Both the position numbers and the translations under genes were made by a program. Shown piece after piece: positions 27,147 to 36,854 of a stretch of DNA of 64,000 nt; position 1 is the stretch's first letter, and the number at the start of each line of letters is the position of its first letter. This stretch comes from Acidocella sp. (GTDB lineage Bacteria; Pseudomonadota; Alphaproteobacteria; Acetobacterales; Acetobacteraceae): positions 26,262-90,261 of the forward strand of contig JAQNCT010000003.1 in the NCBI GenBank assembly GCA_029077825.1. Direction: 5' to 3'. The notes under the pieces are model-generated. The model was not told the DNA's origin. It was given only the letters and a program-made list of their open reading frames with translations, and searched no databases.

Positions 27147-27223
27147 AACGACCTCTCTCCTTAAAACACTGAGCAATAAGGCAGAACAACACCTTCGAAT
27201 GATGATCCAAACTTTTGTTCCAT

Positions 27224-27520
27224 CTATATTATAACGCAAACTTGCGGACGAAAGAAGAGCAAAGTCACAGCTATCAGAATTGCCAAAATCGCCAGAACTG
27301 CGATGTTCAGCCGCAATGGCAGCCCTGCATTGTCAGGGGGACGAGTGGGATTGGTCGGTGGCGTAACGTTAATCAAGGTGGCGGGGGGTGTTGCGGTCAA
27401 CGCCACGCCCAAAGTCAACGGCTTCAGGGTGGAACCAGGCGGGCGCAGCGTGAACGCGCGCAAGGCCGTTTGGCTGCCCCGCTGGCGGAGATAGCGCAGG
27501 ATGTCATCTACACGGGACAT
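27224..27520 (-). CDS. Possible small single-span membrane protein
   Basis: A 98-residue frame ending 77 bp before the pqqD-like gene. It has a basic N-terminal part (DDILRYLRQRGSQTALRAFTL), a Pro/Thr-rich middle, and one strong membrane segment near the end (LNIAVLAILAILIAVTLLFF). There is no clear SD before its ATG, and I recognise no family. It may be the true first gene of the operon, or a chance frame. Its reality should be treated as open. Confidence 0.4.
   Translation of the reverse strand: MSRVDDILRYLRQRGSQTALRAFTLRPPGSTLKPLTLGVALTATPPATLINVTPPTNPTRPPDNAGLPLRLNIAVLAILAILIAVTLLFFRPQVCVII
27228..27256 (-). promoter_or_regulatory. Possible promoter of the radical SAM operon
   Basis: On the minus strand a perfect TATAAT (27233-27228) lies about 80 bp before the pqqD-like ATG. 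The -35 position has only a poor TTCTTT. This is a candidate, not a firm call. Confidence 0.3.
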
Positions 27521-27637
27521 TATTTTATGAATTCAAATTTCTGGTCTGGCGGCTCGGCAAGCTGCCAGATGGATATGAGCCAGCAGTAGATCATGACGTG
27601 ACAACAGTTTAATTGTTGTTACGTAGGAAGCCGGTTC

Positions 27638-28055
27638 ATGAATGTCCAATTAACACGGATGCGAGACTGCGAATCGCCACCGCCGCTCGCGGTGATCAAG
27701 CGTGGCCGGATTACGTTTCTGGATGGTTTTCGCGGCTTCGGCGCTATGCATGTCATGTTCGCTCATTACGCTTTGGCTTTTTATCCGGCGGGCTTTTGGC
27801 AATTAGGTTTTTTTACGAATAGTTTCATATCATTTTGCCTGTTCTTGCTGCTTTCGGGGTATGTGCTGCATTTCGCCATCATGATTTCGTTGGGCTATGC
27901 GGTATATTTGCTGACCGCGAAATTTGGCGCAGGCATCGCCATGCTGCTGGCCTGGTTGGCTGGGCAGTGCGTGACGATGCCGGCTGCGTTGTTGTTTCAG
28001 CGTTTGTGCGATGAACCGGCAATCAGGCTGAGCAAAAAAATCGGGCGCAAAAACT
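27638..28055 (+). pseudogene. Acyltransferase-3 (OafA-like) gene with large internal deletion
   Basis: The ORF starts like an acyltransferase-3 protein: RITFLDGFRGFGAMHVMFAH with the conserved R-G and H. It goes to the FLLLSGYVL turn of helix 2 and then jumps directly to the last helices of the family (SLGYAVYLL, LLAWLAGQ, CDEPAIRLSKKIGR). About 200 residues of the family's middle are missing, so the product cannot be a working O-acyltransferase. After residue 139 the ORF continues in unrelated sequence antisense to the NTPase remnant. A second copy of its 5' region lies at 20471-20612. Confidence 0.75.
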
Positions 28056-28077
28056 CCCGGGCAAACCCTCAATCGCT

Positions 28078-28266
28078 TCACAAGGATGATTTGCCGCTGC
28101 AAGAAGCGCCAAGGATAATCATAAGGCGCGGCGGCGCCAATTCACGCAGGCCGCGCTGCGCATCCAGCGTATCGACGATTGGCGCCTCGCGGCCAAAGAA
28201 AATGCCGGCGTTCTCAGCTTCCAGCGGCTTCAGCCCAGGGTGGGTTGAGCGGTCAGGGTCAGCAGT
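28078..28266 (-). pseudogene. Remnant of an nSTAND-type NTPase (Walker A region)
   Basis: On the minus strand GLKPLEAENAGIFFGREAPI is followed by VDTLDAQRGLRELAPPRLMI and ILGASCSGKSSL, then a stop. This is the start of an nSTAND NTPase domain: a G-L-x-x-x-x-x-x-x-A-x-x-F-F-G-R-E entry and the Walker A loop G-A-S-x-S-G-K-S-S. The loop has Cys where Gly is usual. The rest of the domain and all repeats are lost; the frame stops just after Walker A, where the acyltransferase remnant begins. In family proteins this domain follows a TIR domain, as the next entry suggests. Confidence 0.72.
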
Positions 28267-28303
28267 GGGGGCCATGCGAAGAACCGTGGGTCGAGCCCGG
28301 TTC

Positions 28304-28390
28304 CCGTACAGCGACCGCGGATGCGTTGTCGATGCTCGCATGGCTGATGAAAAGGCGAGACACGGCAGGGGCTGCTCCGGCGTGAGAGAG
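28304..28390 (-). pseudogene. Remnant of a TIR domain start
   Basis: On the minus strand, just upstream of the NTPase remnant and in another frame, VSRLFISHASIDNASAVAVR reads as the first strand and loop of a TIR domain (R-x-F-I-S-H-x-S-x-D). It then runs into unrelated sequence. With the nSTAND piece it outlines a TIR-STAND gene that has lost most of its TIR domain and all of its C-terminus. Such genes are often linked to phage defence or cell death. The match is about 20 residues long. Confidence 0.6.
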
Positions 28391-28472
28391 GCGGACTTTT
28401 TGTGATACAGGTCGGCTTGGCCGATAGGGGCTGCCTATCACTTTATTTCGTAAAATCAATTTGAGTTATTGA

Positions 28473-30728
<2,256 letters not shown>

Positions 30729-30747
30729 CCAGCCTCGTTTTAACAAC

Positions 30748-30779
30748 AAAAACCCCCCGGTGTACGCCGGGGGGTTTTT
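30748..30779. terminator. Bidirectional terminator between katG and acs
   Basis: AAAAACCCCCCGG and CCGGGGGGTTTTT pair perfectly (13 bp) around a 6-nt loop. Runs of A before and T after make it work for katG (+) and acs (-). Confidence 0.93.
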
Positions 30780-30800
30780 TATGCGCTATAGAAGCGGTTT

Positions 30801-32735
30801 TTAGCCGGCCCGGTTGTCTACCAAATCTGTCACCACGCCGGGGTCAGCCAGGGTGGAAGTGTCACCCAGACTGTCAGTTTCATTGGCGGCGATTTTGCGC
30901 AGAATGCGGCGCATGATTTTGCCAGAACGGGTTTTTGGCAATCCAGGCGCCCATTGGATAACATCCGGTGCTGCGATGGGGCCGATTTCCTTGCGGACCC
31001 AGGCCACCAGTTCCTTGCGTAATTCCTCGCTGGGCGTGGCATCAGCAATGAGTGTAACATAGGCGTAAATGCCCTGGCCCTTAATGTCATGCGGGTAGCC
31101 CACCACGGCGGCCTCAGCTACCAGAGTATGCGCAACCAGAGCGGATTCAACTTCCGCGGTGCCCATGCGGTGGCCTGATACGTTGATCACATCATCAACC
31201 CGGCCAGTGATCCAGTAATACCCATCAGCATCGCGCCGCGCACCATCACCGGTGAAATACAGACCCTTGAAGGTGGAAAAATAGGTTTGGGCAAAGCGCG
31301 CATGGTCACCATAAATTGAGCGCATCTGGCCGGGCCAACTATCAGAGATACATAAATTACCCTCAGTGGCGCCGTGTAATTCATGGCCTTCAGCATCAAC
31401 CAGCATGGGTTTTACACCCGGCAGTGGGAGCGTGGCGGAGCCTGGTTTTTGCGCAATGGCACCCACCAGCGGTGAGATTAAAATGCCGCCGGTTTCAGTT
31501 TGCCACCAAGTGTCTACAATCGGGCAACGGCTATCACCCACCACGCGGTAGTACCAGTTCCAGGCTTCCGGGTTAATGGGTTCTCCCACTGAGCCCAGTA
31601 CGCGCAGTGACTTGCGTGAGGTTTTTTTCACTGGGCCCTCACCATCGCGCATCAATGCGCGGATGGCGGTGGGGGCGGTGTAGAAAATATTGACCTGGTG
31701 CTTATCAATCACCTGCCAGAAGCGTGAGGTGTCTGGGTAGTTGGGAATGCCCTCAAACATCAATGTGGTGGCGCCATTGGCGAGCGGGCCGTACACGATG
31801 TAGGTGTGGCCAGTAACCCAGCCGACATCAGCGGTGCACCAGTAAACCTCACCGGGGTGATAATCAAACACATATTGGTGGGTGAAGCTGGCCCACACCA
31901 TGTAGCCGCCGGTGGTGTGCAAAACGCCCTTGGGTTTGCCAGTGGAACCGGAGGTGTAGAGAATAAACAGCGGGTCTTCGGCGTTCATTTCCGCCGGGGT
32001 GTGGATGGGGGAGGCTTTGGCCGTTACATCCTCGTACCAAACATCGCGGCCGGCTTGCATGTTCACATCACCGCCGGTGGCTTTTACCACAATCACGTTG
32101 CGTACCGATGGGCAAGCTTTCAATGCGGCATCAGCATTTACTTTCAGCGCCACTTTGCGGCCACCACGGCGGCCTTCATCCGCGGTGATCAAAGCCACGG
32201 AATTACAATCCTCGATACGGTTGGCGAGGCTGTCAGGTGAGAAGCCGCCAAACACCACGGAGTGAATGGCGCCGATGCGTGCACAGGCCAGCAGGGCCAC
32301 GGCAGCTTCCACGATCATGGGCAGATAGATGGTAACAACATCACCTTTTTTGATACCCAGATCAGTCATGGCATTGGCCATGCGGCAAACTTTTTCATGC
32401 AGCTGGCGGTAGGTTACTTTGAGTGAGGTGTTCGGGTCATCGCCTTCCCAGATGATGGCCACTTGGTCACCGCGTTCGGCCAGATGCCGGTCAAGGCAGT
32501 TGGCGGAAGCATTGAGCGTGCCATCCTCGAACCATTTGATTGAGACATCACCGGTGTAGCTTGTGTTTTTGATTTTGGTGGGGGCTTTCATCCAGGTAAT
32601 GCGTTTGCATTCCTCAGCCCAAAACGCGTCCGGCTGGGTCGCGGCCCGTTCGTACATATCCTGGTACTGAGCCGTGGTAATTAGCGCATGCTCAGCAATT
32701 TCGGGCTTAATCGCAACAATATCAGCGTCAGACAT
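30801..32735 (-). CDS. acs: Acetyl-CoA synthetase
   Basis: A 644-residue AMP-forming enzyme, the usual length. It has the P-loop-like [47 protein letters not shown] and the C-terminal [17 protein letters not shown] with the Lys that is acetylated in regulated enzymes. It makes acetyl-CoA from acetate, CoA and ATP. With glcB (malate synthase) in the same window it could feed the glyoxylate route, though isocitrate lyase is not here. Confidence 0.97.
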   Translation of the reverse strand: MSDADIVAIKPEIAEHALITTAQYQDMYERAATQPDAFWAEECKRITWMKAPTKIKNTSYTGDVSIKWFEDGTLNASANCLDRHLAERGDQVAIIWEGDDPNTSLKVTYRQLHEKVCRMANAMTDLGIKKGDVVTIYLPMIVEAAVALLACARIGAIHSVVFGGFSPDSLANRIEDCNSVALITADEGRRGGRKVALKVNADAALKACPSVRNVIVVKATGGDVNMQAGRDVWYEDVTAKASPIHTPAEMNAEDPLFILYTSGSTGKPKGVLHTTGGYMVWASFTHQYVFDYHPGEVYWCTADVGWVTGHTYIVYGPLANGATTLMFEGIPNYPDTSRFWQVIDKHQVNIFYTAPTAIRALMRDGEGPVKKTSRKSLRVLGSVGEPINPEAWNWYYRVVGDSRCPIVDTWWQTETGGILISPLVGAIAQKPGSATLPLPGVKPMLVDAEGHELHGATEGNLCISDSWPGQMRSIYGDHARFAQTYFSTFKGLYFTGDGARRDADGYYWITGRVDDVINVSGHRMGTAEVESALVAHTLVAEAAVVGYPHDIKGQGIYAYVTLIADATPSEELRKELVAWVRKEIGPIAAPDVIQWAPGLPKTRSGKIMRRILRKIAANETDSLGDTSTLADPGVVTDLVDNRAG

Positions 32736-33064
32736 TAATCGGCTCCTCGTGTGTTTATTTGTATTGAAGGTGGTTATGGCGCGGATTTGGCAAGACGGGA
32801 AGTGCAGGGGCGCTGTAATAAATGCGCCAAATATTGATGCCGCATAACGTAATAAAATCCGCCAGATTGAGGCTGACAGTGGGGGTTTTCAAGTTATCGT
32901 TGACATTCCGATGCGTTTCTGCGTCACTTTGCGGGCAATCGATTTTGGCTTGACTTGGCTCGCAATCCTGGTGACGGGTAGCACACAAGACCTCCAATCA
33001 CCGGTTGCCCCTGTTAAACGTGCGGCGGGCGCGCGGTGGGTATGATAAGGAGCGACGACTAAGA
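32736..33064. other. Divergent region between acs and the cold-shock gene
   Basis: About 330 bp with no supported coding frame; the 80-residue minus-strand ORF has no protein-like pattern. The part next to the cold-shock gene may be a long 5' leader, as is common in that family. I see no clear operator. Confidence 0.45.
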
Positions 33065-33268
33065 ATGGCTACCGGGACAGTAAAATGGTTTAACACCACA
33101 AAAGGCTTTGGGTTCATCGTGCCGGCGGATGGCGGCAAGGATGTATTTGTTCATATCACAGCAGTGCAATCGGCTGGGTTGCGTGGGCTGAACGAAGGCC
33201 AGAAGGTCACGTTCGACATCGCGATGGAGCGTGGCAAGGCAGCGGCAATCAATTTAAAAGCCGTCTGA
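33065..33268 (+). CDS. Cold-shock domain protein
   Basis: A 67-residue protein starting at the ATG at 33065 with AAGGAGCGACG upstream; the ORF-track start is 20 codons early. It has both RNA-binding motifs, [12 protein letters not shown] (RNP1) and VFVHITA (RNP2), and ends in the family's usual strand. It binds single-stranded RNA/DNA in the cytoplasm. A hairpin terminator follows 30 bp after the stop. Confidence 0.94.
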   Translation: MATGTVKWFNTTKGFGFIVPADGGKDVFVHITAVQSAGLRGLNEGQKVTFDIAMERGKAAAINLKAV

Positions 33269-33299
33269 TCAAGCCAATACCTCAGGTTGTTTAACCCAG

Positions 33300-33324
33300 C
33301 GGGGCCTATTGGCCCCGTTTTTTT
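33300..33324 (+). terminator. Terminator after the cold-shock gene
   Basis: CGGGGCC and GGCCCCG pair around TATT, followed by seven T residues. Confidence 0.92.
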
Positions 33325-33376
33325 GATCAACTATGCTATCATGCTTCCTTGCACGCAGGCTGCGAACCGGTTAGTA

Positions 33377-33390
33377 TAACGTTAACGTTA
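33377..33390. promoter_or_regulatory. Perfect 14-bp palindrome upstream of the acyl-CoA ligase gene
   Basis: TAACGTTAACGTTA reads the same on both strands and lies 51 bp before the ligase ATG. It is a good candidate operator, most simply for the LiuR-like MerR regulator encoded next. MerR-type regulators bind palindromes within the promoter spacer. A related CGTTA..TAACG palindrome precedes the regulator gene. Confidence 0.5.
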
Positions 33391-33441
33391 ACTAATTACG
33401 TCATTGGTGCAGCCAACACGAACGCCGAGCCGGAGGAAACT

Positions 33442-35127
33442 ATGGATGGCATAAGCCAGCGGTCCGCCGCCGCAGAGTTCCAGTTCACCCCAATGCCAGC
33501 CTATGAAATGCTGGATCATGCGGTGCAGCGCTTTGGCAGCCGGCCAGCCATCGATTTTTTGGGCAGGCGCTATAATTGGGCTGACATCGGCGGGTTGGCG
33601 AACCGTGCGGCGGCGGGTTTACAGAAAATCGGCGTCGGGCCGGGGGTGAAGGTAGGGCTGTGCTTGCCCAACACGCCATACTTTGTGGTCATGTATTTCG
33701 CCATTTTGAAGGCCGGCGGTACGGTGGTGAATTTCAACCCGCTCTATACCGAGCGCGAGATTGAGAACCAGGCGCGCGATGCCGGGGTGGAGATTATTGT
33801 CTCGCTGGATTTGACGCTGATCCAGGATAAAATCGGCAGGCTGGCGGCCAGTGGTTTGTTCAAGCGGGTGATCATGTGCTCAATGGTGGGCGCCCTTCCG
33901 CCGTTAAAGGGGCTGCTGTTCAGGCTTATCAAAGGCGGGCAACTGGCCAGGATACCAAGCCATGCGCCGTACATGCGTTATGAGGCGCTGCTGGCGGTGG
34001 CAGCACAACCAGCACCGGTAGTGATCGACCCGCTGAACGACATCGCCACCCTGCAATTTACCGGCGGCACCACCGGCTTTCCGAAGGCGGCGATGCTGAC
34101 GCATGCCAATATCACCACCAATGTCCAGCAGATTCTGGCCTCCGGCCCGGATTTGGTGCTGGGGCAGGAGCGAATTCTGGGGGTGCTGCCGCTGTTTCAT
34201 GTGTTCGCCATGACCGGCGTGATGAATCTGGGCGTGACCATCGGGGCTGAGCTTTTGCTGATGCCGAGGCTGGATATGAAGCAGTTGATGCAGGTGATCC
34301 GCCGCCGCCGCCCCACCGTGATGCCGGGCGTGCCGACATTATACACCGCCATCACCAACGCCGCCCAGGGCAAGAACGGCGCGCCAGACCAGGACCTCAG
34401 CTTTATCAAATTCTGCATCTCCGGGGGCGCGCCGATTGCCATTGAAGCAGCGGACCGGTTTGAGAGAATTTCCAGGTGCAGCGTGCTGGAAGGCTATGGT
34501 CTATCTGAGACCTCGCCGGTGGTAACCGCAACGCCGGTGGGCGGCGTGCGGCGCGGTTCGGTGGGGATTGCGCTGCCGGGCACGGTGGTCGAGATTCGCG
34601 ACCCCGAGCACCCAACCAGCATCATGCCGCAAGGTGAGCGCGGCGAGATTTGCGTGCGCGGGCCGCAAGTGATGAAGGGCTATTACAACCGCCCAGCCGA
34701 TACCGATGCCGTGTTTATCGACGGTGCGCTGCGCACCGGCGATATCGGGTACCTTGATGCTGACGGGTACTTATTCATCGTGGACCGGATCAAGGATTTG
34801 ATCCTGTGCGGGGGCTATAATGTGTATCCGCGCGTCATCGAGGAGGCCGCTTATCAGCACCCCGCCGTGCAAGATGCGATTGCCATTGGGGTGCCGGATG
34901 CCTACCGCGGCCAGGCGCCTAAGCTGTTTGTCACCTTGCAGCCGGATGCCAGCGCCACCGCGGCTGAAATCAAGGAGTTTTTGGTCCAGCATTTGAACAA
35001 AATTGAGCAGCCGAGGGAGGTTGAAATCCGCGCCACTCTGCCGAGGACCATGGTCGGTAAGCTCTCCAAGAAGGAGCTGGTGGCGGAAGAGATGGCGAAA
35101 GCCCTTGAAAAATCATCGATAAGATAA
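33442..35127 (+). CDS. fadD: Long-chain fatty acid-CoA ligase
   Basis: I start at the ATG at 33442 (MDGISQRSAAAEFQF), with CGGAGGAA upstream; the ORF track begins 31 codons earlier over the palindrome. The 561-residue AMP-binding enzyme has LQFTGGTTGFPKAAMLTHAN (P-loop), EGYGLSETSPV, and RTGDIGYLDADGYLFIVDR with the C-terminal Lys in MVGKLSKKEL. It activates fatty acids for degradation. It starts a five-gene plus-strand series with the regulator and three beta-oxidation enzymes. Confidence 0.88.
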   Translation: MDGISQRSAAAEFQFTPMPAYEMLDHAVQRFGSRPAIDFLGRRYNWADIGGLANRAAAGLQKIGVGPGVKVGLCLPNTPYFVVMYFAILKAGGTVVNFNPLYTEREIENQARDAGVEIIVSLDLTLIQDKIGRLAASGLFKRVIMCSMVGALPPLKGLLFRLIKGGQLARIPSHAPYMRYEALLAVAAQPAPVVIDPLNDIATLQFTGGTTGFPKAAMLTHANITTNVQQILASGPDLVLGQERILGVLPLFHVFAMTGVMNLGVTIGAELLLMPRLDMKQLMQVIRRRRPTVMPGVPTLYTAITNAAQGKNGAPDQDLSFIKFCISGGAPIAIEAADRFERISRCSVLEGYGLSETSPVVTATPVGGVRRGSVGIALPGTVVEIRDPEHPTSIMPQGERGEICVRGPQVMKGYYNRPADTDAVFIDGALRTGDIGYLDADGYLFIVDRIKDLILCGGYNVYPRVIEEAAYQHPAVQDAIAIGVPDAYRGQAPKLFVTLQPDASATAAEIKEFLVQHLNKIEQPREVEIRATLPRTMVGKLSKKELVAEEMAKALEKSSIR

Positions 35128-35191
35128 TTTTTTGCGCTAGGGAGATGACAAACGACAGGGGATAACCTATACGTTATAGTCAGTCTCTTTG

Positions 35192-35203
35192 CGTTAAATA
35201 ACG
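35192..35203. promoter_or_regulatory. Palindrome upstream of the MerR regulator gene
   Basis: CGTTA-AA-TAACG is an inverted repeat before the regulator gene. A second imperfect dyad, CTATA-CGT-TATAG, lies 15 bp upstream (35168-35180). Both could be autoregulatory sites. Confidence 0.4.
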
Positions 35204-35263
35204 GAAGCGTTCATGTTGATCTCGATAATGCAACCTAACCCGGTCAAGGAGCAAGGCGAGACG

Positions 35264-35692
35264 ATGAGTGCAGATGTTGAAACGATGAGTGAACAGGAAG
35301 CGGCGGCGGATTCCGTGGCGCTGTTTTCGGTTAGTCAGTTGGCGCGGCAGTTGGGGGTTACTGCCCGGACCATCAGGTTTTATGAAGACAAAGACCTGGT
35401 CTCACCGCAGCGGGCCGGTACCACCCGGGTTTATACCCACCGGGACCGGGCGCGCTTGATGTTGATTTTGCGTGGTAAGCGGCTTGGCTTTTCACTGCGG
35501 GAAATAAAGGAATTTTTAGATTTATATGATGTTGACCCGGCGCACCACGTGCAATTGCGCCAGCTTTTGGCGGCGGTTCGCAAACGGATGGCTAAATTAT
35601 CTGAACAGCGTGCCGCGATTGATGAGAGCCTGTCTGAGTTGACCGAAATTGAACGCCAGTCACTGGCGATTCTGGCCAGCCGGAAAACCTAA
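35264..35692 (+). CDS. MerR-family transcriptional regulator (LiuR-like)
   Basis: Several ATG codons are in frame; I use 35264 (MSADVETMSEQ), but 35213, 35228 or 35285 are possible. The product has a MerR winged helix: FSVSQLARQLGVTARTIRFYEDKDL, then the LiuR-type RVYTHRDRARLMLILRGKRL followed by GFSLREIKEFLDLYD, and a coiled-coil end (RKRMAKLSEQRAAIDESL) for dimers. LiuR-type regulators control branched-chain amino acid and fatty acid degradation, responding to acyl-CoA. The gene lies between the ligase and the thiolase, which fits. No Cys-based metal site is present. Confidence 0.87.
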   Translation: MSADVETMSEQEAAADSVALFSVSQLARQLGVTARTIRFYEDKDLVSPQRAGTTRVYTHRDRARLMLILRGKRLGFSLREIKEFLDLYDVDPAHHVQLRQLLAAVRKRMAKLSEQRAAIDESLSELTEIERQSLAILASRKT

Positions 35693-35717
35693 TTTTTTGA
35701 GCAAACTGGAGCGTTAA

Positions 35718-36854
35718 ATGACCAATGTTGTGATCGTGGGCTACGCCCGTTCAGCTTTCGTGCCGGCCAAAAAAGGCAGCTTTGCCAGGGTTCGTCCGGA
35801 TGAGCTGGCGGCCGAGGTGGTACGGGCTTTGATCACACGGACCGGCGTCAAGCCGGAGGATATTGAAGATGTCATCACCGGCTGCGCGTTTCCGGAAGCC
35901 GAGCAGGGCTTCAACGTGGCGCGGCTGATTAGCTTGCTGGCGGATTTGCCGATCTCGGCGGCGGGGCAGACGGTAAACCGGTTTTGCGGCTCCTCGATGT
36001 CGTCGATCCATATTGCCGCCGGCGCGATTGGAATGAACGCGGGTGAGGTGTTCGTGTGCGTTGGCATTGAAAGCATGAGCCGGATTCCAATGGGCGGTTA
36101 TAACCCGATGCCGTCACCGGCGTTATATGCAAAATTTCCGGCGGCTTACATGGGTATGGGTGACACGGCTGAAAACGTCGCGACGCGCTGGCAGATTACC
36201 CGCGCTGAACAGGAAGCGTTTGCAGTGGCAAGCCACCAGAAGGCTGCCGCCGCGCAGAAAGCCGGCCGGCTGGCGGATGAAATTGTGCCGGTTTCAAACG
36301 GCAAGATGATGGTGACGCAGGATGAGTGCATCCGGGCTGATACTTCAGCGGAGGCTTTGGCCGGGCTGAAACCGGCGTTCAGCCAGAACGGCACGGTAAC
36401 AGCGGGAACATCATCGCCGTTGACCGACGGTGCATCGGCGGTGCTGGTGTGCGCTGAGGATTACGCGGTGAAGCACGGGCTGCCGATGCTGGCGCGGATT
36501 AAATCCATCGCGGTGGCGGGTTGCGCGCCTGATATCATGGGCATCGGGCCGGTAGCGGCATCACGCAAGGCGATGGCGCGGGCGGGGATTACCTCGAAGG
36601 ATTTGAGTGTGGTCGAGTTGAACGAGGCGTTCGCCAGCCAAGCGATGGCTTGTATGAAAGACCTGGAACTTGACCCGGCGATTGTGAATTTTGATGGCGG
36701 CGCCATTGCTTTGGGGCACCCGCTGGGGGCTACAGGGGCGCGTATTACCGGTAAGGCGGCGGCGGTGTTGCAGCGCGAGGGTGGTAAATACGCGCTGGCC
36801 ACGCAGTGCATTGGCGGTGGCCAAGGTATCGCGACGGTGCTGGAGGCGATCTGA
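35718..36854 (+). CDS. Acetyl-CoA acyltransferase (thiolase)
   Basis: A 378-residue thiolase. It has the acylated Cys in QTVNRFCGSSMSS, GMGDTAENVA, NEAFASQAMA, GGAIALGHPLGATGARI with the catalytic His, and the second Cys in CIGGGQG. It performs the last step of beta-oxidation, cutting 3-oxoacyl-CoA. Its stop codon overlaps the next gene's start by one base (TGATG), so the two subunits are translationally coupled, as in fadA/fadB-type pairs. Confidence 0.93.
   Translation: MTNVVIVGYARSAFVPAKKGSFARVRPDELAAEVVRALITRTGVKPEDIEDVITGCAFPEAEQGFNVARLISLLADLPISAAGQTVNRFCGSSMSSIHIAAGAIGMNAGEVFVCVGIESMSRIPMGGYNPMPSPALYAKFPAAYMGMGDTAENVATRWQITRAEQEAFAVASHQKAAAAQKAGRLADEIVPVSNGKMMVTQDECIRADTSAEALAGLKPAFSQNGTVTAGTSSPLTDGASAVLVCAEDYAVKHGLPMLARIKSIAVAGCAPDIMGIGPVAASRKAMARAGITSKDLSVVELNEAFASQAMACMKDLELDPAIVNFDGGAIALGHPLGATGARITGKAAAVLQREGGKYALATQCIGGGQGIATVLEAI

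Noticed and set aside
27638-28405. Reading the whole 255-residue ORF as a working acyltransferase
   Set aside because: The family's central helices are missing and the last 115 residues are antisense to an NTPase remnant.
32755-32997. 80-residue minus-strand ORF between acs and the cold-shock gene
   Set aside because: No SD, no fold-like pattern, and it covers what should be the promoter region.
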